Source of the DNA: Mactromeris polynyma | Lineage: Eukaryota; Mollusca; Bivalvia; Venerida; Mactridae | Direction of reading: 5' to 3' | Assembly: GCA_032209605.1 (NCBI GenBank) | Contig: JASFXZ010000008.1 | Coordinates: forward strand, 3,224,001-3,288,000 | DNA length: 64,000 nucleotides | In this document: positions 1-11,235 of the stretch, piece after piece | Position numbering within the stretch: position 1 is the first letter of the stretch | Layout: every line of letters starts with the position of its first letter | Notes under the pieces: generated by a model | Told to the model about the DNA's origin: nothing | Database searches by the model: none | Seen by the model: the letters and a program-made list of their open reading frames with translations, nothing else | Position numbers and translations under genes: made by a program

Positions 1-612
1 TAAGCTTAACCTAAATACTGCCATTCAATACATTTATAATGTTTAGTGAATCAAATAACCCATAAATTGCACACAGACAAACTGAAGATAAAAAAATATA
101 ATGCATACTGAACATTACACATAATGCTTTATTTTTATACTAGTCTATATAACTTTACAAGACTGTTAACCTGAACAATCACTTACTACGTACCCCAATC
201 ATACCATCTAGATTTCAAACAAAATGTTACTAACGATTCTTAGGCCATTTTGAACATATACAGAAAACCAGGGCAGCCAAGAGTTTTAAAAAAATCCAAG
301 CAGGTAAAAGGCCGTTTAATCATCTAAGCAGAATTTCTGCAAAACATGTAGTTGGCAAAGTCTGCAAAATGTGTCATACCAAAATGTGTCATACCAAATG
401 TGTCATACCAAATGTGTCATACCAAATGTGTCATACCAAATGTGTCATACCAAATGTGTCAGGTAAAAATTCATTCAGTCTGGTAAAATGATTATTATAA
501 GAAACAGAGAAGGAACTATTTTCTATCCTGCAAAAACTGACTTTACATTGCAAACTCTGAATACAATTTGATGATTTCCATTTCTTTATCTATAATTGTA
601 AGAACATCTTAC
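1..612. other. PDHB intron sequence, no exon seen
   Basis: This stretch lies downstream (minus sense) of the last visible PDHB exon, so it should be intron. I looked on the minus strand for the next PDHB segment (the family continues with AGLRP and a CEFMTFNF-like stretch) and did not find it, so the following exon is outside the window. The only structure is the short tandem repeat listed next. Confidence 0.6.
368..460. repeat. 14-bp tandem repeat
   Basis: About seven tandem copies of a 14-bp unit (ACCAAATGTGTCAT), almost identical apart from one extra A in an early unit. It lies in a PDHB intron, about 150 bp beyond the donor of the exon ending at 613. Probably a young minisatellite with no coding content. 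Confidence 0.85.
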
Positions 613-1990
613 CATGGCTGCTCCAACAGCAATACCAGTAAACCCCATCTGAAATATCAACAAACATCTAGATTCAAATAATGAACAAAATAAATTTTGC
701 AATTTTCTTTGAATGTCCTATTTGCATAATGTTTGCAGGCATTTATTCCAAATATTAATGACAATATTCGAGAACAGGGCAATCAGCGACTGTTTTCACC
801 AATACGTAAGATGATATTATATAAGCAAGTAGTATCATCAGGCTGCAGTTTTCACAAGTAAACAGTACAATATAAAAGTAATATGCCTTGCTCCAAAAAT
901 ATGCGGTAAACTGAGTGAAAAAAGCTTCCGCTTCGGAGAGTTTTTCTTGATTCTTCAGAAAAACTAAAGGTTTTAAAGATTTTTCCAACCACAAATGTTA
1001 TAACAGGTTTTTAAACGTTTCACTAGGAAGCCTGAATGTATTTGAGGATCATAAAAGTTCATCAATTTGATGAACAAAAAACATAGAACTTCAAAGTACA
1101 GTTGGTCATATGATTATGTATAATGTACTTCTAATTATTTTATCATCTCACCTCGGTAATTGGAGTGTCCATAATTCTTTTGTCCCCATATTTACGCCAC
1201 AAATTCTTCGATACCTTGAATGTTTAATAACATACATAAAACATATTGAACAGATAGCACAAAACAATCCAATGACATTTATGAAATGATTGGCCAGGTT
1301 CTATATAGCATTTCAAAATAGGAGTCACCAGTAAGATTTCTAACAATTCAAGTTCTTTGAACGTAGGAAGTCATTCTCACAACTTTTAATTGTTTAATGT
1401 ACAAGTCCCTTGAACAATAGTAGAAAGTCAGGACTCTGTGTTTGGAGTTCCTGAGAATGCTGTGTCAAACACACACGACAGTGAAGACACAGGTGCTGTC
1501 TTATTTGATTACAACCAGTTGTCAGACTGTTCACAAAGTAACACAAAGTTCTATTCGTGAATATTTATCCGCACTGCAATTTGTTGTAAAGTTCAACAAA
1601 GCGACAAAAACAAGAAGTTGAGTATACAACTTCAAATTTAATGCAATGATAGACATGTTGTCTGTATCGAGTATTTTTAGTATTTATAGTAATTTTAAAA
1701 TGAATTAAATTTTCAAACAATCAGCAAGATTTAGTAGCGGCATGAGTTTGTATTGTTTAAAATATAATGGATAAAAGTGTAACCATCTTTAAGTTGATTA
1801 CTTAATACTACAAATATATGATCTGTAAGGAAATGGGATCACATAACCCCCTCCAAAAACAATTAAAACAAGATCCTACTTTGTAAGCTCCATCGTACTC
1901 GGCTACTTCTTCACCAAGAAGGAAAACTTTTGGATCCCTGGCGATTTCTTCATCCATTGCAGCATTGAGAGCATCCCTTACAATCATCAT
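613..1990 (-). CDS. PDHB: Pyruvate dehydrogenase E1 component subunit beta, mitochondrial (5' part; gene continues off the left edge)
   Basis: Beta subunit of the thiamine-diphosphate E1 heterotetramer that decarboxylates pyruvate in the mitochondrial matrix. Three minus-strand exons are visible: 1990-1880, 1214-1152 and 648-613. All have canonical GT-AG flanks and all junctions are phase 0. Joined, they read [15 protein letters not shown], then [17 protein letters not shown], then [21 protein letters not shown] and [12 protein letters not shown]. This follows the animal family collinearly (VRDAxNxxMDEE, GEEVAxYDGAYKVS, KYGDxRIxDTPI, [12 protein letters not shown]). About 70 residues are covered, roughly the first fifth of the mature protein. 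The catalytic interface and carboxy-terminal transketolase domain are missing because the gene leaves the window at base 1. The transit peptide must lie upstream; a candidate exon at 5678-5737 is listed separately. No stop or frameshift is seen. Confidence 0.93.
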
Positions 1991-2299
1991 CTGAAAATAT
2001 GTATCACCACATATACGTATATCTTTATTTATTACTCTTAATTAAAAAAAATATTAAAATTGGACAGCTATTTTATCAACAATTTATCAAATATACAGAA
2101 AATCAAGATAATTTCGTTTCACAGACCTTAGAGTATCTTCAAATATTTCTTTTACTTTTTTTCCTATTAAAATACTGTCAATAGCTTTCTTAGTCATAAA
2201 ATGTTGGATCTAACATGTTTAAAACAAGAATATCAGTGTACTAGAACCGATAGATACTCCCCAATGTTTATACCTGACATGCCTATAAATTATAATACG

Positions 2300-2492
2300 C
2301 AGGGGTTACATTTGACCCTTGAGTTGACCCTCTGACCCCTAGAATTTCCAAAAAGCCACATTTTGACCCTCAGGATTCTGGCTGAAGAGTCAATTTTTCT
2401 CTAAATTATAGGTAATTTGGCAATAAAATAGTAAAATCTGGTCCAACATTAGTAAAATGACCCTTGAGATTCAGCATGTAGTGGAACCCTTG
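2300..2492 (+). mobile_element. Short inverted-repeat element, CAGGGGTTCC family (copy 1)
   Basis: About 193 bp, starting CAGGGGTTACATTTGACCC and ending AGTGGAACCCTTG. It shares internal blocks with copies at 27309-27490, 31103-31302 and 43344-43528: GAGTTGACCCT, GGATTCTGGCTG, TTCTCTAAATTATAGGTAAT, and AAATGACCCTTGAGATTCAGCA. The ends are imperfect inverted repeats (CAGGGGTTCC / GGAACCCCTG), suggesting a non-autonomous DNA transposon. I could not find a convincing target-site duplication. It lies upstream of the first recognised PDHB exon. Confidence 0.75.
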
Positions 2493-4249
2493 AATATGCA
2501 CATCTCCTCTCATAAGTGAAGCTTCCCATTAAATGTCATTGAATTCTGACTGATGGATGCTTTGGAATAGAACAGACATGAATGCATGACAGATAGACGT
2601 ACCAACACACAGACAGGCAAAGGTGCAGCTACATATTGAGAGCATAAAAAATAATGGTTACATGATAACATACTGTTAAGTAACAAGGACACTAGGTTTT
2701 TCCAGCTGATTTTAAAGCTGTTATTCAGACAAATATTCCCCATGATCAAGGACATATAAACCATGGATTCGCAACAGGCTGATATTTGTGTTTAAACTTG
2801 TTTGAACTCTCGGCAACAGCGAGATTTTTCATTTGAAATAAAACGATCGGAACACCTCAAAAAAATGTACGAAAATGATCCGAAAAATTTGCGATGTCCG
2901 CCATTTTGTTTCTGAATTGAGAGAAGTTGACATTTTGAACCGCCGTAATCGTCATGTTTACAACAGCTATACATTTCTTGGTGGTATTTTATATATTTTG
3001 TGTTTATTTTGTCCTTTGCTTATATGCATTTATTGATTCAATACCGAGTTGTAAGACTGAACGAGAGTTGTTTAATCGGATGAAATTTCGATTTTACAGG
3101 CGATCCGTAAAATCACCGACTTGGTTTATAAGTCTGTTATAAAATGTATTTATTCCCTACGTTATCTTGATTAATTTTTTTTTCAGTTATTTATCATCTT
3201 TTTGTTGTAAAATTATCATAATATAAAGTAATAATTGCATTTTTTCGGTCTAAAATTTGCTGTATAGAAGTTCCGATATATATTTCGGATACATGTTGGT
3301 TATAAAATTAAAAACATCCCGTGTAAATCCATCAGTTGATGCTAAATACTTGTATGGCTCTCTACCGACTAAGCTTACCGGATGGCCGCCTAACCCTACA
3401 ACACTACACTCCTCCCTCTTCCGGCATTTGAGGCTCAATCGTTAAACACTGTGCCACCGTTTAAGTAATTCAAGGAAAAAAAGTGCACCCAATGTGGGAT
3501 TTGAAAAGCTTTTTACACATATCAATTACAATTTTACATAATAAAAATGTAAATACACTTTATTGTCATATCATTATAATATAAAATTGTTTTAGATCTG
3601 CCATAATGTTAAATATTACTTTATCGTTTCAGGTTTCCATGATATTCACAAGATGTCTCATAAAAGTCAACTTGGGTACAAAAAGAAATATGCTGTGAAT
3701 TTACAAACATTGGTCAATGAGTTCATTTGAAAATTTTCTTGGAAAATACTCCAGAAGTTTTCCTTGTACATTTTTAATCCATTTAACATTTTGTGACTGA
3801 AATTAATTCAATCTGTGATTGACTAAGTAAAAAACAATTGTGTAGTATAAACTAGTGGTTTCCTAGTATTGGTTACTTACTTTTGAGTCTGTCCTTCAAC
3901 AGTAATTTAAGTTTAGGAGTGAGAAAAGGTTTTATTTCTTCATTAAATATTTCATTTTCACTGGGTGTTTACAATATGCAAGTAGAAAATTGAGTAATAT
4001 ATCGTATTCAAAACCTAAGTGTCATCTAATTTTGATATAAAAGTTTGAATGTATTGTATGTATGTTTGTATTACTGTGTTTATGAGGTTGCCCGTCGTCG
4101 CGCACATTTTTATAATGCACTTTATGGTATTTTGGTCGACCCGGTATGTCCCCCGCACACCATCAATAGACTTTTTGAAACCGAAGGGGGAAATTTACCT
4201 GCCAGTAGAGCAGTATAGGTCAAACAGACAATTTTTGAAGCCAAATACG
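2493..4249. other. No recognisable gene; probable PDHB first intron or leader region
   Basis: AT-rich sequence between the first recognised PDHB exon and a SINE. Two things stand out. Around 2895-2910 the minus strand carries AAAATGGCGGAC, a YY1-like initiator context of the kind often found at transcription starts. Around 3883-3955 the minus strand has an open segment reading EEIKPFLTPKLKLLLKDRL followed by a good donor (GTAAGT). Neither could be tied to a known protein. Confidence 0.4.
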
Positions 4250-4460
4250 GTCACTGCACAGTGCCAATGAGACCCATCGTACAGTTACCATTTTCCTGGC
4301 ATCTAAACCAGTACTTTCCTGGAATCTACCCAGTACTTTCCTGGTTACATGCCAGTACTATGTTAGGTGGGAAACACTGAAAAGCACTTCTGATTTATCC
4401 GGTGAGACGAGGGATCGAACAGCAGAGTAGTCAGCAGCGTTAACCACTGAGCCACTAAAA
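4250..4460 (-). repeat. tRNA-derived SINE, minus orientation
   Basis: Read on the minus strand from about 4458, the sequence has an A box (TGGCTCAGTGGTTAACG) and, about 30 bp later, a B box (GTTCGATCC), the arrangement of an RNA polymerase III tRNA-type promoter. The tRNA-like head continues into a non-tRNA body with short repeats of CCAGGAAAGTACTGG. The cloverleaf is not intact, so it is a SINE rather than a tRNA gene. The 3' limit is approximate. Confidence 0.7.
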
Positions 4461-5677
4461 GTTCGAATGATAATTAATTAATGTATATTTCTTATGGTTC
4501 ATTTAATCTGATTGGTTGATGCTAATTGTTTTGCAATTCATAAGCCACGCCCTAGACAGAAGATTGGTCCTACTGGTTGCCCCATGTGTCAGCTGTAAAA
4601 AGAGTCATAAAACCCCAGGAGATTTTTATTATGTGTTAATTCATATTGCTATTTCCTGTTTGATATAATTAATCCCATTAATAATTTCAATGATAAGGTC
4701 ATATCAATCTTTGATCTCAATTTGTAATTCACACAATCAGGGACCGTATATGAACATAGTGTGTTCCAGACACAATGGGGCTGCATCTGTCATCCAATAA
4801 AATTTACTTCAAAGACTTAGCCAGCGACTTCACACATCTTTGAATGTAAATTCTTGCTCAAAATTAAATTGATGTCACAAGAATTGCTGCACAGACAATA
4901 AATACCTGGATTTGACCTACTATTGATATTGATTTTTTCAGGCTTGTGCTGGTGAAAATAGCAGACTTGTGTGTACACAAAAAATGTCATGATGACATAT
5001 ATATATATATATTGCTCAAGTGATCTACATCCTTTGTTTGGTCGATCTTTACACCTTTTTAAAGTTTATTCAACCGAAATTATTTTTCACAGCAGTCTTT
5101 TAAACTATTAAATTGGCGTGGAAATGTATTTATACAACTAAACTTTGATGAAAATATCAGAATTGAAGCTGAAAATTTATCTCATTTGTAAATTACATGG
5201 ACATTTGATCAACAGAGCCTAAAACGGACGGAAATGAACGGAGATAGCCAACTTTCGCTGATCGATAATAATCGGCAATATACGATACTAACCGAGCGCG
5301 CTTAGGATTGTGGGTAATTTATTAATTCTTATCGTTTCACTGATATCAACCTGATTCGAATCCATGGTTTATATGTCCGTGCCATGATTTACATATATCT
5401 CAATTCCCAGAATTGATAGTAGTTTTCCAAAAATCATTCTGAAAAAATTATTTTTCTCCAGAATTAGCCAAGCCTGGTGACACATTTTCACTTGCATAGT
5501 AAAACTGATAGATATTGCAGTACAATAGATTAAATAACCAATGATTTTATCAATAAACCCCAAAGGGGCACAAGGATCTAAGTTCTAACAGTTAAACTTA
5601 ATGATAATGAGTTAATGAACAACTATGCTACATGTGTATATGATCAGGCTAGTGTAGTATGGAGAAATGGTACAAAC
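4461..5677. other. No gene seen
   Basis: AT-rich sequence with a short (AT)n run near 4998-5012 and no exon I can recognise on either strand. If the candidate leader exon at 5678-5737 belongs to PDHB, this is intron. Confidence 0.5.
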
Positions 5678-5737
5678 CTGTTTGGAGTTTGAAGCTGTTA
5701 GACTGAAGCATCTTGATAAGTGCTGCCATGACTGAGG
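5678..5737 (-). CDS. Candidate PDHB leader exon carrying the start codon (unconfirmed)
   Basis: On the minus strand an acceptor (TTATTATTGCAG) precedes CCTCAGTC and an ATG at 5729. The frame reads MAALIKMLQSNSFKLQT and ends with CAG before GTTTGT at 5678. The peptide is basic, rich in Ala, Leu and Ser and free of acidic residues, as expected for a mitochondrial transit peptide, and it lies upstream of PDHB on the same strand. The difficulty is phase: this exon ends in phase 1, while the exon at 1990 starts in phase 0. A further exon of length 3n+2, which I did not find, would be needed. The presence of an acceptor implies a non-coding first exon further upstream. Confidence 0.4.
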
Positions 5738-5870
5738 CTGCAATAATAAATAATTAACAACACATCAATATATGTGAGCATCCGTGGTATTAAGGTCTTT
5801 GCTTCATTGGTGGTAGTAGTGTCTGAGACAACTCAAGTGAGGGAGTGAAGTGGCATGGAGTTAGATGCCA

Positions 5871-5950
5871 CCTGGTTAGCTCAGTTGGTACAGCATCGTA
5901 CTAGTGATAAAACTAGTCAGAGTCATGGAATCGACTCCCAAGCCCCATAT
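5871..5950 (+). repeat. tRNA-derived SINE head, plus orientation
   Basis: A-box-like TTAGCTCAGTTGGTACAGC is followed at tRNA spacing by a degenerate B box (GGAATCGACTCCC). The D-arm and T-arm regions resemble a tRNA, but the anticodon region is not a clean stem. A SINE body probably extends beyond 5950, but I cannot place its end. Confidence 0.65.
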
Positions 5951-6889
5951 CAGATGTGACATCTTAAATAAATCATGTTTTAATTTACATCAATCACAGG
6001 GGTCCGAATCACAGCATGCTAGACACCTTTCACACCCTGAGTTAGTTGCCTTCATAAATTCGAGTTTCATCTTATGATTTTGTTGTAGTGAAAACTGGTC
6101 CCGTTTTGTTTCTATTTTATAATAACTGTACTTTATTTAGAAAACTAGATACGCATGCAAGTTACGAAAAGAACAAGTACGAATCAACAACTCCGGTCTT
6201 TTACTGCTATAACAGTCACATTGCACGGTTATTTTCGTCGCTTTCGTAAGTTATTTACAAATTGATTGGATATAAACAGTGAACCAGATCAAATGTATGG
6301 ATCGTTATAAAGCAATAATAGTAATAATATGGAAAAGCTACCGAATTCAGCTTTCTGAAGATCACGGTCGCCATTTTGAAAACACCGGAATGACCTCTAC
6401 GCAATGCACATTAAATATAATCAGTGTCTCTCACAAAAACAAGGGAGGTAACTATCTTTTTTGTACTGGGTTATGTACTTGTAATTCGGTTGTACTACAG
6501 TTACTGCGGATACAATTGCTTCTACGGAATTTACAGACTCTTTGGTAATAACTGAAGCGAATTCAAATTCCTTGTGCATATTGGCTTGTTACTTCCCAAT
6601 ACTTGGCTCATTTTCTTTTTGAAATGTTTTTTTAAATAATGAGAATTTAAAGAATAATTAATTTATTTACTCCCTAACTTAGGACTGGAACATACTATTA
6701 CATATACGGTCCCTGCTTAGGAGAGAGAAAAAAAGTTGCGAAATCTTATATAACGAATATATTTAGGTCTTTGACGAACACAACCAAAAAGAAATTTGAT
6801 TTATCTCAATTATTTCTCTCATTGGTTTGGATCACGGGCATATAATTATTATATATATGGTTTATATGTTCGTGGTTTGGATGGAGGGA
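5951..6889. other. Intergenic; possible PDHB promoter region
   Basis: No conserved ORF is present. A few short segments such as CGGTCGCCATTTTGAAAACACCGG near 6365-6390 are less AT-rich. If PDHB begins upstream of 5737 on the minus strand, its promoter could lie here, but I see no decisive element. The right end borders the 3' end of a LINE. Confidence 0.35.
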
Positions 6890-6894
6890 AACTC

Positions 6895-8635
6895 TTCTTC
6901 TTCTTACCATTAAAGTGCAGGGCCCATTCTGGAGCATCGACGCACTTGGTGATATGTACATGGTGACTGTGAGGCACAATGCGGTGATAAAATTTAAAAC
7001 ATGGATAAAAACGTGTTGTGCGTCGATTAATGCAGGGAGTTGAGCCCTTCCCTGAAGGCCTCCACGGTCAGGGCTGAGCTAGGCTACTTCTTCAGGGAGC
7101 TGGTTCCATGAGCGGATACCAGATGGGAAACGCGAGTATCTGCATACATCGGTGCGGCAGATAGGCAGGAAGTACCGGAGGGTATGATCTCTAGTTGACA
7201 GTGCTGTGGGCCTGAAATATGCAGGGGCTTGTATGTCAACGTGGCCGTGTATGATGCGGTGTACAAGAACTAGTTTGGCATCTGCTCGTCGCTGTTGCAA
7301 TGTGGGCCAACATAGACTGGCTAGCATCTGGCTTGTACTACTTGTCCTCCGGTAGTCACCTGTCACAAAGTGGGCTGCTCGTCTTTGCACTGCTTCTTGT
7401 TTATTGAAGTTTTGGGCAGTGTGCGGATCCCAGACTGGGGAGGCATATTCGATAATGGGTATCACTAGTGACTTGTAGCACAGAGATTTGATGTCTCGAG
7501 GACAGCTAGCGATGTTCCTTGCAGAAATGCCAGGCTGTTGTTGGCTTTTTTCGTTGTCGAGTCTACATGTTCGTTCCATTGTAGTTTTTCTTGTATTGTG
7601 GCGCCAAGATATCTGCCACTATGAACGATTTTTAGTTGATGGTTATATAATAGGTAAGTTGTCTGTAATGGGGAGCACTTTCTTGAGACCCTGATAACCT
7701 CACACTTTGATTGATTAAACTCCATCTGCCAGTCTGCCTCTCACTGCTAAAGTCTGCGTAAGTCCTCCTGTAGGATAGCAGAGTCTTCTGGGGACTTGAT
7801 CAAACAGCTTGCAGGTGGAGTTAACTCTTCCTGGCAAGTCATTAATATAGAGCAGGAAAAGTAGAGGGCCGAGAACTGATCCATGTGGAACCCCTGATGT
7901 GATTGGTGCAGCTGGTGAAGTATGGTCTTCAACAAGGACTTGTTGGCTACGATCAGACAGAAAGCTTCCAATCCAGGATAATATGTTCCCCTGGATACCA
8001 TAGTGGTGCAGTTTCTGAAGGAGGCGCTGGTGCAGGACCTTGTCAAAGGCCTTACTGAAATCCAGTAGTATAGCGTCGACTTGCTCGCCATCCTCAATGG
8101 CAGCTGCGAGGTCTTGCAGGACTAGTACGAGCCGACTTTCACAGGAGCGCTTCTTACGAAACCCATGCTGTTGGTCGGTAAGTATGTTGTGGAGTTCGAG
8201 GTGTTTCATAACCTGGGTAATGGATGATATGTTCTAGGAGTTTCAGCATACTGTGGTGAGTGATATGGGTCTGTAGTTCGCTGGGACTGTTCGGTCGCCT
8301 TTCTTGAAGACTGATATCACAAATGCAGTTTTCCAGTCATCGGGAGCCATGCCCTGTCTTTTTGAGGCCTCAAACACCAATGTTAAAGCTTGGGCAAATT
8401 CGTTGGCAAACACTTTCAGAAGTCGTGTAGGGATGTTGTCAGGACCTTGAGCCTTGTGGGGGTCCAGGCCCAGTAGGAGCTTTTTAACTCCATTTTCGTC
8501 AACCCTGAAATTGTCCATGGTAGGAGAAGGAGGAGTGTCAAGCGATGGGCGATCTGTCATGTTTTCACTTGTGAACACGCTGCTGACTCTACAGCTGACA
8601 CCTTGCTACCCATTTTTATCATCTCCAGCTAGCGC
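6895..8635 (-). mobile_element. Decayed, 5'-truncated non-LTR retrotransposon (Jockey/CR1-like reverse transcriptase)
   Basis: The minus strand encodes reverse-transcriptase fragments in the right order but in shifting frames. About 8578-8243 reads VKKLLLGLDPHKAQGPDNIP and NYRPISLT (fingers). About 8209-7800 reads QHGFRKKRSCESRL, ILLDFSKAFDKV (motif A) and GVPHGSVLGPLLF (motif B). About 7725-7579 and 7579-7079 hold the thumb and carboxy-terminal parts, reading YLGATIQEKLQWNEHV and SGIRSWNQLPEEVA before a stop. The catalytic YxDD box is missing: CKLF at 7806-7817 runs directly into IKSPEDSAIL in another frame. Two stops follow just downstream. The 3' end is marked by a (GAA)n tail read on the minus strand near 6897-6908. 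The amino-terminal endonuclease is absent, so the copy is inactive. Clade assignment is tentative. Confidence 0.9.
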
Positions 8636-8639
8636 ATGA

Positions 8640-9040
8640 GATTCCAAGTTAATTAGAATTCCATGAATTATGTACTATAATAATCTTTTTGTTGTTTTTC
8701 TATTGTATTTGTTCATTGCAGAACTATTGATGCATTTGTTTATTGGTTGGATCTAACACACTGGCATCAGAGTTACGCAACTAACTTCAACAAATTTATC
8801 AAAAACTCCCACTACACATTTTAATGTAAAATGCCGTTTCCTATAGTCTACTTGCTGTATATCGATCGAGCCTAAATAAATAAAGGTTCAATTGGTATTT
8901 CCAAGTCCTTCCGATTATCATATTAATGAACAGTTATTGAATAAGTATTACTCGATTATAGCCACAAAATGTTAAATTTGCTGATGTTTATATCTAAAAT
9001 ATATGAATAAGCCATAGCTTTTAAAATTTAATTACAGTCC
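8640..9040. other. No feature seen
   Basis: AT-rich spacer between two retroelement remnants, without ORF, repeat structure or RNA gene that I can recognise. Confidence 0.5.
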
Positions 9041-9266
9041 AATAATGGGTTATGGGAGTGATTTTTCCGCATGTGCATATATGTGCAAACCGAGGTCCCG
9101 TGTATGATGCTTTACATCGAGCACGTAAAAGAACCAGGGGTGCTTCTGGAACTGGGGCATCTCATGTATCATGCACTATCCTCCAAAAATCTAAAATGAC
9201 TAACATCCTTCTGGAGGCGTCGCCCATGTGGGAAACCGGTGGCGACGATAAATAAACGCAAATACA
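9041..9266 (+). repeat. Dispersed SINE/LINE tail-like repeat
   Basis: Contains GAGGTCCCGTGTATGATG and GCACGTAAAAGAACC, wording I associate with the conserved central part of invertebrate SINE/LINE 3' regions. It ends in an A-rich tail (AATAAATAAACGCAAATACAAAC) that directly abuts the next LINE. Identification rests on memory of this motif only; family and limits are uncertain. Confidence 0.45.
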
Positions 9267-9267
9267 A

Positions 9268-11235
9268 ACAAACTTGGTAATGATATTTTGAGATGGTTCA
9301 AATCTTATCTTTCAGACAGACAACAGCTTGTAGACGTGTCTGGGACACGTTCTAATAGTTCTTCTATTACATGCGGTGTACCACAAGGGTCTATCTTGGA
9401 CCGCTTTTATTTTAATATATGTCAATGACATGTCGGCCATAGTAAAAAAATAAACTTCTGCTTTATGCTGATGACTCGGCTATTCTTGTTTCATGTAAAG
9501 ATAAGTCTCATGTTGAGAAAATGTTATCAGAAGATCTTGCTCTTGTAAGTCAATGGCTGATTGATGGCTACATGTAGGTAAAACTGAATCTATTTTATTC
9601 GGCTCAAAGCACTGAAGTCAACTACAAATCTTGATGTTAAATGCAATGATACAACAATTAAGTCTACATCTTCTGTTTAATACATGGAATGCTACATTGG
9701 ATCAAACTTTGTCTTTTGATATTATGGCATGTTCAATTCTTAAAAAGGCTAATGCCAGGCTGAAGTTTTTATACCGTAAAAAGAGTATCTAACTCAACAC
9801 ACAAAACGTGTACTTGTTATGTCATTAATCCTGTGTCACTTTGACTGTGCCTGTTCAACAATATGGTATTATAGCATGTCTCAATCTCTCAGAAATAAAT
9901 AACAAACAACTCAAAAGAAATTATTGAGATTTGTAATTAGATTGGACTGTAAAAGTCGTGTAAATGTTAATAATTTTAAAACTGTCAACTGGTTACCAGT
10001 CCATAAATGAGTTGATCATATTATTTTATGTCATGTCTTTAAAATTAAAAATGGATTAGCACAATCTTACATGGGAGGACATTTTATTTCGGTTTACAGT
10101 CATAACGTCCCCAAGTTAAAACGTCCCCAAGTTAAAACGTCCCCACTTTTGGTCAAAACGTCCCCAGTCCAAAATTCAATTGACCAAAACGTCCCCACTT
10201 TTGGTCAAAACGATCCCATTTTGGGTCAAAACGTCCCCACTTTTGGTCAAAACGTCCCCATTTTGGGTCAAAACGTCCCCACTTTTGGTCAAAACGTCCC
10301 CATTTATTTCCACTTTTATGTGTGATAAATACGATAAGCAAATACTATGTACATGTAATATTAAATAACACATGCATTGATGTTACGCAATTGATTTGTG
10401 TACATACATACGTCAAATATACATCTCTACTTTACGGTATAAATTTACGTTATAAAAACTGTAATTTAAATATATATCACTTCAGCTACAGAGATGGAAG
10501 TCTTTCGACGACTGGACTTTTAAAGAAAGTTTCAACTGTTTATGAACACAGGCTCACCAGACCAGAGGAGAATGAGAGTGAATATATTGAATAAAGTTAA
10601 CTAGTGTACATGCAGTGTATCCATGAATATAGTGAATAAAGTGAATAATAGTGAATAAAGTGAACTGGTGAACGTGCAGTGTATATCAATTGGTGTATAC
10701 ACATTCTTTTAACATTACCTATTATTATTATTATGTGGTAATTGTTGTTTTACTGTATGAGTAAAATTAAAAACTAGTAAACATATTACATAGTATTTGC
10801 TTATCTTATTTATCACACATAAAAGTGGGGACGTTTTGACCAAAAATGGGGACGTTTTGACCCAAAGTGGGGTCGTTTTGACCAAAAGTGGGGACGTTTT
10901 GGTCAATTGAATTTTGGACTGGGGACGTTTTGACTTAAAGTGGGGACGTTTTGACCAAAATTGGGGACGTTTTAACTTGGGGACGTTTTAACTTGGGGAC
11001 GTTTTGACCTGCTTCCTTTATTTCTCAATACAGTATAAACAACTATAAAACAAGGCTCAGTTTAAAATGTGCTTTTGCTGTTCCAAAAGTCAAACGTTTT
11101 GGATCAAAATCGTTTTGTTATATGGGATGTTCTCTGTGGAATAAATTCCCCCATTGTATTGTGAACATCAACTCCCTTTCAACTTTTAAGGATGCTTTTA
11201 AACAACACTTTTTAATCACTCAAAATTAATGTCTT
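9268..11235 (+). mobile_element. Second decayed non-LTR retrotransposon, split by a foldback insertion
   Basis: Plus-strand reverse-transcriptase remnants in broken frames. About 9270-9420 reads DILRWFKSYLSDRQQLV and CGVPQGSILG (motif B region). About 9455-9475 reads LLYADDSAILV, so the YADD box survives here. From about 9730 come thumb fragments (KKANARLKFLYRKKS). The carboxy-terminal end resumes at about 11020-11227 with NNYKTRLSLKCAF, LWNKFPHCIVNINSLSTFK and a stop. Between these parts lies the foldback element at 10102-11010. Several frameshifts and stops show the copy is dead, and the 5' two thirds of a full element are absent. Confidence 0.85.
10102..11010. mobile_element. Foldback element with long inverted arms built of a GGGGACGTTTTG repeat
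   Basis: The left arm (about 10102-10365) is a run of AACGTCCCC units separated by short spacers (ACTTTTGGTCAAA, ATTTTGGGTCAAA, AAGTTAA). The right arm (about 10775-11010) is its reverse complement, including the distinctive AGTCCAAAATTCAATTGACC block and the inner ATGTGTGATAAATA and GATAAGCAAATACTATGTA blocks. The two arms pair over about 240-260 bp around a loop of about 410 bp. The loop holds direct repeats of AGTGAATAAAGTGAA near 10610-10670 and no recognisable gene. The whole sits inside LINE coding sequence. No transposase is present, so it is non-autonomous. Confidence 0.85.

Noticed and set aside
7488..8639. Plus-strand ORFs of 61-68 codons
   Set aside because: Antisense shadows of the minus-strand reverse transcriptase.
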